DNA of 6,488 bases from CAZNLL01 sp964573885. GTDB lineage: Bacteria; Desulfobacterota; DSM-4660; Desulfatiglandales; Desulfatiglandaceae. Below, piece after piece: positions 1 to 4,529 of the stretch. Every line of letters begins with the position of its first letter. Positions within the stretch are counted from its first letter, which is position 1. The notes under the pieces were generated by a model. The model did not search any database. It was not told the DNA's origin and saw nothing but the letters and a program-made list of their open reading frames with translations. The DNA lies in NCBI GenBank assembly GCA_964573885.1, contig CAZNLL010000173.1:1-6488 (forward strand), read 5' to 3'. A program made the translations under genes and the position numbers.

Positions 1-41
1 AAACTGAATGCGTTTGCAATAACGGGGTAAAGGTAACGCTT

Positions 42-64
42 ACGCGGGCTTTTCAAGCTTGCGT
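42..64 (+). other. Hairpin in the 5' region upstream of the V4R-like operon
   Basis: Bases 42-51 (ACGCGGGCTT) pair with 55-64 (AAGCTTGCGT) to give a 10-bp stem with two central G-U pairs and a 3-base loop. An A-run, not a T-run, follows on the + strand, so it is not a standard intrinsic terminator in that direction. It lies about 90 bases before the first gene and could be a leader structure or the end of an upstream unit outside the window. Only the folding potential is seen; the role is unknown. Confidence 0.4.
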
Positions 65-150
65 TGAAAAAAAAGGGAAGAGGCCGGGGATTATTACCTG
101 GCTAAGGATCTTTCAATCCAAATCTCAAACAGGGAAGGAGGAATGAGTCT

Positions 151-339
151 ATGGGTGCAAAACTGAAAAAGGCATTCGATATTGCCAAGGAGGCCGGGGG
201 GATGCAGGCCCAGATGAGATTGGCCATGAAATCGGGGATGAGCGCTGATAAAGCCGCTGCGGAAGAGGACAGCCCGGCCAACATCCAAAAGATGGAAGCG
301 GCCCTCAAACAGGTCACGGGCAAGGATGTCAAACTTTAA
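151..339 (+). CDS. Small conserved-looking protein of unknown function (62 aa)
   Basis: I do not recognise a named family. The start is well supported: AAGGAGG at 135-141 lies 9 bases before the ATG. The 62-residue product is soluble and charged, with no signal peptide or membrane segment. Residues about 2-15 and 18-28 look like amphipathic helices rich in Lys, Ala and Met. An acidic, alanine-rich linker follows (about 31-41), then a helix at about 42-55 and a basic tail. The layout of helices, acidic linker and SPANIQ-type helix suggests a small helical adaptor or partner protein, but no function can be assigned. It is first in a probable operon: the next gene begins about 20 bases after its stop, with its own ribosome binding site. 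The good ribosome binding site, normal codon use and tight linkage argue that it is a real gene. Confidence 0.75.
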   Translation: MGAKLKKAFDIAKEAGGMQAQMRLAMKSGMSADKAAAEEDSPANIQKMEAALKQVTGKDVKL

Positions 340-359
340 TCCATTCAGGAGGGATGAAC

Positions 360-896
360 ATGGCTATAGAAAAAAGGACACAATTCGAAATTGATCACAG
401 GTTTGATCCGGTCAAAAACCGCCATTACATCAATGGGGTGTGTAGTGTTCTTCACTGCCACCACTATGCCACCCTTTACACCCAACTGGCTGTTGATGCT
501 GTTGATTTCGAAGGTTTAAGGCACCTTGTGGAAACTTCCGAGGATGTCTTTTACGAGACCCTTGATCGGTATTTCAAAGAAAAAGGCGTTGAGGCGATAG
601 AGGAAAAGATTGAGATCGCCCAGCAGTACTGGCAGGCCCTGGGTATGGGCCTGATCCGTTTCACAGGGATCGGTAAATACGAGGTGGTTGCTGAAATGGA
701 ATACAGCCACCTCGATGAAGGCTGGCTCAAAAAATGGGGTGGAAATGACAAACCAGTGAATTTCTTTACCGTCGGTTTTGTCGCTGCCGTGGCTGCTTTG
801 GTCAATGACAGGCCAACCCGGAGCTTTCAGGCCAGAGAAACCCGAGGACTGGTTTGTGGCGATGAAAAATCGGAATTCAAAGCTGTAGTCAAGTAA
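360..896 (+). CDS. V4R-like small-molecule-binding domain protein (178 aa)
   Basis: This is a soluble protein whose second half resembles the V4R / 4-vinyl-reductase-like fold, known from hydrocarbon- or tetrapyrrole-related binding proteins. Residues about 95-115 carry a G-rich strand pair (RFTGIGKYEVV). Residues 131-147 form the PVNFFTVGFVAA helix, and 159-177 give the final RETRGLVCGDEKSEF motif. Typical V4R proteins have two cysteines in that last motif (E-x-x-C and C-x-F). Here they are Gly and Ser, although a Cys sits at 166. A His/Cys cluster HCHH at residues 32-35 is a possible metal or ligand site. I place the start at 360, not at the in-frame ATG at 354, because AGGAGGG (347-353) abuts 354 but lies 6 bases before 360, and because MAIEK then matches the MAIDR start of the next gene. 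The next gene begins 11 bases downstream. The ligand is unknown, and the fold call rests on motif resemblance only. Confidence 0.65.
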   Translation: MAIEKRTQFEIDHRFDPVKNRHYINGVCSVLHCHHYATLYTQLAVDAVDFEGLRHLVETSEDVFYETLDRYFKEKGVEAIEEKIEIAQQYWQALGMGLIRFTGIGKYEVVAEMEYSHLDEGWLKKWGGNDKPVNFFTVGFVAAVAALVNDRPTRSFQARETRGLVCGDEKSEFKAVVK

Positions 897-907
897 GGAG
901 GGAAATA

Positions 908-1513
908 ATGGCTATTGACAGGAAAAAAATCATTGAAGAGATGTCAAAGGTAAAAGTCCTTGGTAATGAGGAAGGCCTTATCCCAGTCTTCGGCGTATAT
1001 GTCCAGCAGCTCCCCGCCGAGTTCTGGAATGGATTTGCCCGGCGTATTGTCAATTCCGTCCCAGAGGACCTTGTGGAGGCGGCCGAGGCCCTTTTGGTCA
1101 ACGCAGCCCATGAATGCGGCTATCACACGGGTTACGGGATCATCACCTCGGATGAGTTCAAAAAAGTGGTGGGACCCATGATAGAAAGCGAACCCGAAGA
1201 CGTGCTCCATGCGGCCTTTGCAATCTTCACCGCCTGGGGATGGGCACAATCCGAGGTTATCGAGATCGTTGCTAACGAAAAGATGGTGGTTCGTGCCTAT
1301 GACTACTATGAGAGCGATGTCATGCTCTATGGGAAGGCTGAAAGGCCCTCTGCTTATATGATCCGTGGCGTCGCCGCGGCCTTTATGGACCTGGCCTATG
1401 GGGGGGATTACGGTCCTGAGGGAAACACCGGAATCCGAACCTTTAAATGCGAACAGACGAAGGGTATCGAGATCGGGGATGATTATGCAGAATTCGTAGT
1501 AACCCGCAACTAA
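908..1513 (+). CDS. V4R-like small-molecule-binding domain protein, divergent relative of its neighbour (201 aa)
   Basis: This is a soluble 201-residue protein with the same apparent C-terminal plan as the preceding gene. A W-G-W-x-x-S-E-V-I-E-I segment and a following VVRAYDYYESD strand (residues about 110-137) precede a PSAYMIRGVAAAFMDLAYGG helix (about 147-166). The protein ends with QTKGIEIGDDYAEF (about 183-196). That last motif parallels RETRGLVCGDEKSEF in the neighbour and again lacks the V4R cysteines. The middle holds HECGYHTGYGI (68-78), a His/Cys/Gly-rich patch that could bind a metal or ligand. AAGGAGGG at 895-902 overlaps the stop codon of the upstream gene, which favours coupled translation and a fixed ratio of the two products. 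I infer a paralogous pair that may form a heteromer. An intrinsic terminator follows about 40 bases after the stop. The ligand and pathway are unknown. Confidence 0.65.
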   Translation: MAIDRKKIIEEMSKVKVLGNEEGLIPVFGVYVQQLPAEFWNGFARRIVNSVPEDLVEAAEALLVNAAHECGYHTGYGIITSDEFKKVVGPMIESEPEDVLHAAFAIFTAWGWAQSEVIEIVANEKMVVRAYDYYESDVMLYGKAERPSAYMIRGVAAAFMDLAYGGDYGPEGNTGIRTFKCEQTKGIEIGDDYAEFVVTRN

Positions 1514-1552
1514 GAGCGGTTTCTCCGCACCACTTTTCATGAAGTCGGCTGA

Positions 1553-1622
1553 AAGGGCTGTCTTCCCTGAGAGAGGATCCGGCACCAACGCGATCCCCTA
1601 GCGGGGTCAGCCCTTCATTTTT
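1553..1622 (+). terminator. Composite intrinsic terminator ending the V4R-like operon
   Basis: AAGGGCTG (1553-1560) pairs with CAGCCCTT (1608-1615) and is followed by ATTTTT (1617-1622). The enclosed loop contains a second hairpin, GATCCC (1592-1597) with GGGGTC (1602-1607). In addition, CCGGCAC (1579-1585) in the loop is an exact complement of GTGCCGG (1623-1629) just past the T-run, so an alternative pairing exists. The position, 40 bases after the last stop codon, fits termination of the three-gene unit. The 47-base loop is long for a simple terminator. Confidence 0.6.
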
Positions 1623-1629
1623 GTGCCGG

Positions 1630-1708
1630 GCCGATTTTCCGCCAATTATACAGCCTCCAATTTTGGGTCAGAATCTCCGAATTCCCCCGGGCCAAAGGTG
1701 ACCGGCCT
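1630..1708. other. Intergenic stretch with no recognisable element
   Basis: Between the terminator region and the promoter of the sensor gene I see no convincing ORF, RNA gene, repeat or strong hairpin. The whole gene-free stretch runs from 1514 to 1816, and its other parts are described in the neighbouring entries. Confidence 0.4.
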
Positions 1709-1737
1709 TTTACAACTCCTTCAATATATGAGATAAT
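1709..1737 (+). promoter_or_regulatory. Sigma70-type promoter for the sensor gene
   Basis: TTTACA at 1709-1714 and GATAAT at 1732-1737 are separated by exactly 17 bases in an AT-rich setting. Each hexamer matches the consensus at five of six positions. Transcription would start near 1744, leaving a leader of about 70 bases before the chosen start codon at 1817. Confidence 0.6.
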
Positions 1738-1761
1738 TATATAAGAGGAACAAAGACCTAT

Positions 1762-1794
1762 ATCCGGGGTAGCCCTGCCCGGATGGGCCTTTTT
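1762..1794 (+). promoter_or_regulatory. Leader hairpins resembling a transcription attenuator
   Basis: ATCCGGG (1762-1768) can pair with CCCGGAT (1778-1784). A competing hairpin pairs AGCCC (1771-1775) with GGGCC (1785-1789; inner GCCC/GGGC stem) and is followed directly by TTTTT (1790-1794), which is terminator-like. The two pairings exclude each other because the second uses bases in the loop of the first. The element lies between the promoter and the ribosome binding site of the sensor gene. No known riboswitch class is recognised, and the stems are short. Confidence 0.35.
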
Positions 1795-1989
1795 AGATAG
1801 GATGGAGGATTCTGTAATGGATGTCAAATCAACCTATGCGGAACTGGAACAGCGAATCAAGGACCTGGAAAGGGAAGTTCAAATCCTGAAGAAGACCGAG
1901 GAGGACCTCCGTGAAGAGCATTCCTTTCGCACGGCTGTCATTGAGCGGGCTGCGGAGAAGCCCATCTGTCAGCTCTTCGACCTCATCGC

Positions 1990-1999
1990 NNNNNNNNNN
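1990..1999. other. Assembly gap (10 N)
   Basis: Ten N bases interrupt PAS domain 1 of the sensor gene. Ten is a common placeholder for a gap of unknown size. The codons for A-A-E occur both before the gap (ERAAE, then KPICQLFDLI) and after it (AEGLCVFHEI), so the flanks may be overlapping or paralogous sequence that was not merged. Confidence 0.95.
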
Positions 2000-2615
2000 T
2001 GCGGAAGGGCTCTGCGTCTTCCATGAGATTGCTGCCTTCCCTTATATTCAGTTCACCGTGTGGAATGTGACCGGATGGAGGAGATCACCGGTTATACCAT
2101 GGAGGAAATCAACCGTAAGGGCTGGTATCAGACCATGTTTCCCGATCCGGCAGCCCGGGATCAGGCCATGAAACGGGTGAGCCGCATACGGCACGGCGAC
2201 GATCTTACGGCCGAGGAAACGACCATCACCCGGGCGGGCGGTGAAAAGCGGGTGGTGAGGATTTCGACCTCGGTCCTTGAATCAGGGCACAAAAAGCGCC
2301 ATTTTCTTGCCCTTGTGCAGGACATATCCGACAGGAAGCGGGCCGAGGCGGCCTTGCAGGCAAGTGAGGAAAAATATCGTTCTCTGGTGGAGTCCACCGA
2401 TGATTCCATCTACCTGCTGGACAGGGAGGGGCGCTCTCTGTTCATGAATCAGAAACACCTCTCCCGATTCGGCCTGACCATGAAAAGGGTCGCCGGCCAC
2501 AAATATGGGGAGTTTCATTCGCCAAGCGAGACGGAACTGTTCAATCAAAAACCGGCTGAGGTCTTAAGGACCGGAGAAGCGGCTGTGTTCAGAAGCCCTT
2601 CAACCTCAGAGAACT

Positions 2616-2634
2616 CTCCCTGAAAGTAAGGGAG
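2616..2634 (+). other. Hairpin at the 3' end of the broken sensor gene
   Basis: CTCCCT (2616-2621) pairs perfectly with AGGGAG (2629-2634) around a 7-base loop. It lies inside the receiver-domain remnant, so it may be an accident of coding sequence. No T-run follows. Confidence 0.25.
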
Positions 2635-2654
2635 GCCCTGGATACACCCTAAAG

Positions 2655-2690
2655 CCGGGAGACTGGCTGCAAAGCCTCCCTCCCGGAGGC
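2655..2690 (+). other. Stable two-part stem-loop with a GNRA tetraloop
   Basis: CCGGGAG (2655-2661) pairs with CTCCCGG (2680-2686). Inside a 3x3 internal loop, GGCT (2665-2668) pairs with AGCC (2673-2676) around GCAA, a GNRA-type tetraloop. A competing stem GCCTCC (2674-2679) with GGAGGC (2685-2690) uses some of the same bases. It begins three bases after the receiver-remnant stop and ends 15 bases before the next promoter. There is no T-run, so it may be an mRNA 3'-end or structured RNA element. Its function is unknown. Confidence 0.45.
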
Positions 2691-2704
2691 ATCGGTTTCG
2701 AGCC

Positions 2705-2733
2705 TTGACACATAAGAACCCATTGCCTATACA
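2705..2733 (+). promoter_or_regulatory. Near-consensus sigma70 promoter for the SDR operon
   Basis: A perfect TTGACA at 2705-2710 is followed after exactly 17 bases by TATACA at 2728-2733 (five of six consensus positions). Transcription would begin near 2740, giving a leader of about 105 bases before the SDR start at 2848. No other start signal is seen between the broken sensor gene and the SDR, so this is the likely promoter for both downstream genes. Confidence 0.7.
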
Positions 2734-2742
2734 TTGGTATAG
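2727..2742. promoter_or_regulatory. Palindromic operator candidate over the -10 box
   Basis: CTATAC (2727-2732) and GTATAG (2737-2742) are perfect inverted repeats separated by ATTG. The palindrome covers the -10 hexamer and the likely transcription start, a classic repressor position. No regulator gene is present in the window, so the binding protein is unknown. Confidence 0.4.
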
Positions 2743-2847
2743 CCTGCTCCAATAGAAGACTCCTTATCCGCATAGGGTGAAGGGGGGTTTTGGTTTCATA
2801 AATCCAGCAGCAGCCTTGCACAGAAACCGGGCTAAGGGGAGGATGCC

Positions 2848-3606
2848 ATGAGGTTAAAAGATCGGGTGGCCATTATTACAGGCGGCGCCAAGGGAATTGG
2901 GGGAACCATTGCTACCACCTATCAAAGGGAAGGCGCCCTGTTGGTGATCCCCGATATCGACAAGGAGGCCTTAATAAACAAGGAACAGGAAATCACCGGC
3001 CTGGGGGGCCAAATCTTGCCTCTGGAGTTGGACATCTCACAACCGGATAATGTGGAGCGTCTTATCTCTGAAACACTCGATCGCTTCGGGAAATTGGATA
3101 TCCTGGTGAATAACGCTGCTTGGGCCTCCTATGGACCCTTTACCGACATAACCCTTGAAAACTGGCAGAAAACACTGGATATAACCCTGACCGCCTACTT
3201 TCTCTGTGCTCAAGCAGCAGCCCGGCACATGCAGACCCGGAACCGCGGCAAGATCATCCATATCTGCTCCATTGCCAGTCAAACGGGCGTACACCGAACA
3301 ACACCCTACACGGCCTCCAAGGGGGGCGTCCTGGCCCTGACCCGGGTTATGGCCATCGAACTGGCCCCTTACAACATCCAGGTCAATTGCATCAACCCCG
3401 GCTTTATCCTAACACCCCTTGTCCAAAGGATTCTCACCGAAGAGGATCGACAGGCCAGAGAGGCTATTATCCCCGCCGGTCGTTACGGCGCCCCCGAAGA
3501 TGTGGCCGGGCCAGCGGTTTTTTTGGCCTCTGATGAGTCCGACTATGTGACCGGCACCAGCATCGTGGTGGACGGTGGGGTGAGTTGTGCCAGTTTGTTC
3601 AAATAG
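2848..3606 (+). CDS. Short-chain dehydrogenase/reductase (SDR), classical type
   Basis: This is a cytoplasmic oxidoreductase of 252 residues, the normal length for a classical SDR, which interconverts an alcohol and a ketone with a nicotinamide cofactor. Visible motifs are the TGGAKGIG dinucleotide-binding loop (residues 11-18), Asp36 at the end of the second strand (favours NAD(H) over NADP(H)), NNAA (88-91), and catalytic Ser141, Tyr154 and Lys158 in the YxxxK pattern. The NPG motif follows, and the C-terminal signature DYVTGTSIVVDGG is typical. One oddity is that the conserved Asn of the catalytic tetrad, usually in a D-V-N-L context, is Thr113 here (DITL). AGGGGAGG at 2835-2842 lies 5 bases before the ATG. 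The substrate cannot be read from the sequence. The next gene follows after about 80 bases with no terminator, so the two are probably co-transcribed. Confidence 0.92.
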   Translation: MRLKDRVAIITGGAKGIGGTIATTYQREGALLVIPDIDKEALINKEQEITGLGGQILPLELDISQPDNVERLISETLDRFGKLDILVNNAAWASYGPFTDITLENWQKTLDITLTAYFLCAQAAARHMQTRNRGKIIHICSIASQTGVHRTTPYTASKGGVLALTRVMAIELAPYNIQVNCINPGFILTPLVQRILTEEDRQAREAIIPAGRYGAPEDVAGPAVFLASDESDYVTGTSIVVDGGVSCASLFK

Positions 3607-3687
3607 AGGGCGCCACCCGGTCCCCGTACTAATCCGAAAAATGCCGGTATGCAAGAGGCGGCAAAAAGGATCCAAGGAGACATAAAA

Positions 3688-4353
3688 GTGCAAAATGATT
3701 TGATAGGAGACAGAGAAGCTTATTTAAGCCCCACACCCGCCATTGACTCGGACCACGAAGAAATTCGAGAAACAGCCCATCGCCTCACAAAGGGCTGTAC
3801 CAGTGACCCGGAAAAGGCAGTGAAGTTATTCTATTTTGTAAGGGATTGCATTCGTTATAGTGTATTTATGATCTCCGTCTTCCAGGAGGATTTCATCGCC
3901 TCCCGTATACTAAGATGGAGCAAAGGCTATTGTGTACAAAAAGCGGTTCTTTTAACCGCTCTCGGAAGGGCGGCCGGGATTCCCAGCCGGCTTGCCTTTG
4001 CAAAGATACGGAACTATCGGGTTCCCACCCATATCGCCGAGCAGCTCGGCACAACCACTTTCCCCAGGCACGGGTACAACCAGTTCTTTTTGGACGATCG
4101 ATGGATCAGCGCCGCCGCCACCTTTGATAAGGCCCTGTGTGAAAAAAACGGGTTGCCCTGGGTGGACTTTGACGGCCACCACGACGCCATCCTCCCTGAA
4201 AAGGACCGGGGGGGAGGTCCGTATATAGAATACCTTGAGAAATTTCCTCCCCGGGCAGACCTTCCCTTTGACTGGATTGCTGAAAGAATAATAAAAGTCG
4301 TCGGCCCCGACAAAAGGCCGTGGCTTACCAAAGATGGTAGAAATCCCCAGTAG
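3688..4353 (+). CDS. Transglutaminase-like superfamily protein (probable cysteine hydrolase)
   Basis: This is a 221-residue soluble protein with the transglutaminase-like papain fold. These proteins are usually cysteine proteases, peptidases or amidases in bacteria. The predicted triad is Cys82 in KGYCVQKAVLLTALGRAAGIPSR, the strongest family signature (Cys, then the R-x-x-G-I-P-S-R element), His128 in RHGYNQFFLDDRW, and Asp147 in ATFD. There is no signal peptide, so it appears cytoplasmic. I choose the GTG at 3688 because AAGGAG (3674-3679) lies 8 bases upstream. The in-frame ATG at 3649 has no ribosome binding site and would add 13 poorly characterised residues. It follows the SDR by about 80 bases and probably shares its promoter, but no common pathway is evident. 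An inverted-repeat cluster follows its stop. The substrate is unknown. Confidence 0.85.
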   Translation: MQNDLIGDREAYLSPTPAIDSDHEEIRETAHRLTKGCTSDPEKAVKLFYFVRDCIRYSVFMISVFQEDFIASRILRWSKGYCVQKAVLLTALGRAAGIPSRLAFAKIRNYRVPTHIAEQLGTTTFPRHGYNQFFLDDRWISAAATFDKALCEKNGLPWVDFDGHHDAILPEKDRGGGPYIEYLEKFPPRADLPFDWIAERIIKVVGPDKRPWLTKDGRNPQ

Positions 4354-4358
4354 CAGGG

Positions 4359-4443
4359 CCCGCCGGAAAAAAGGGCTTCAAGCCACTTTGGTTTTAAAAT
4401 TGCCATATCTTCCTCCCTTTTTTTCCGGCTCAGGGCCGGCGGG
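4359..4443. terminator. Large inverted repeat, probable bidirectional terminator between convergent genes
   Basis: GCCGGAAAAAAGGG (4362-4375) is an inverted copy of CCCTTTTTTTCCGGC (4415-4429), with A6 facing T7. An outer pair, CCCGCCGG (4359-4366) and CCGGCGGG (4436-4443), overlaps the first arm. The element sits just past the + strand transglutaminase-like gene and before the end of the - strand transporter. The A-run and T-run inside the arms suit termination from either side, but the 39-base loop is long. Confidence 0.5.
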
Positions 4444-4451
4444 AATCATGA

Positions 4452-4489
4452 AACGCCACGGTACACATCTTTTGGTGTTCCGCGTTTTT
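4452..4489 (+). terminator. Second terminator-like hairpin on the + strand
   Basis: AACGC (4452-4456) pairs with GCGTT (4482-4486). Inside, GG/CC and ACAC/GTGT continue the stem with a small bulge and a mismatch, and a run of five T follows (4485-4489). It could be a back-up terminator for the SDR operon. The imperfect stem lowers confidence. Confidence 0.4.
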
Positions 4490-4529
4490 CTTTCGCCCCA
4501 TGATCTTTCAACATTCTATACGTCACAGG

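Larger units (their letters stand above)
1817..2652 (+). pseudogene. Broken PAS-PAS hybrid histidine kinase, kinase core missing
   Basis: This is the remains of a cytoplasmic hybrid sensor kinase. GGAGG at 1804-1808 supports an ATG at 1817. The N-terminus is a coiled coil (YAELEQRIKDLEREVQILKK). PAS domain 1 spans about 2001-2340 with a VWN...RMEEITGYTMEEIN signature, ending in the usual DISDRKRAEAAL linker, and PAS domain 2 runs from about 2364 to 2590. The reading frame is broken three times. There is an N gap at 1990-1999, with the A-A-E codons of PAS1 present on both sides. There are two extra bases at about 2067-2068, where VWN should continue into DRMEEI. At about 2590 PAS2 jumps to frame 1, which reads VQKPFNLRELSLKVREALDTP and stops at 2650-2652. 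That is the C-terminal end of a receiver domain, including its conserved KPF lysine. The HisKA and HATPase domains and most of the receiver are absent. It is either a decayed gene with an internal deletion or a misassembly. Confidence 0.8.

Noticed and set aside
64..95. Possible promoter TTGAAA / GATTAT upstream of the first gene
   Set aside because: The spacing is 19 bases and the -10 match is weak. I cannot separate it from chance.
354..359. Upstream ATG for the 178-aa protein
   Set aside because: The ribosome binding site directly abuts this ATG, leaving no spacing. The ATG at 360 is better placed.
1515..1540. Small GCGG/CCGC hairpin just after the V4R-like operon
   Set aside because: It has only 4 bp, and a T4 stretch several bases away is too weak; the larger structure at 1553-1622 is a better terminator.
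944..1588. 214-aa open frame on the - strand
   Set aside because: It lies fully antisense to the well-supported 201-aa gene, has no family motifs and reads like a mirror of its codons. The + strand gene has the ribosome binding site and operon context.
2640..2710. Possible cyclic-di-GMP (GEMM) riboswitch, because of a GCAAAGCC string
   Set aside because: The rest of the GEMM consensus (tetraloop-receptor hairpins, GGGTTACCG-type end) is absent, and the element lies before the promoter of the next gene, not in its leader.
4014..4406. 130-aa open frame on the - strand
   Set aside because: It is antisense to the transglutaminase-like gene, with no ribosome binding site or recognisable domain.
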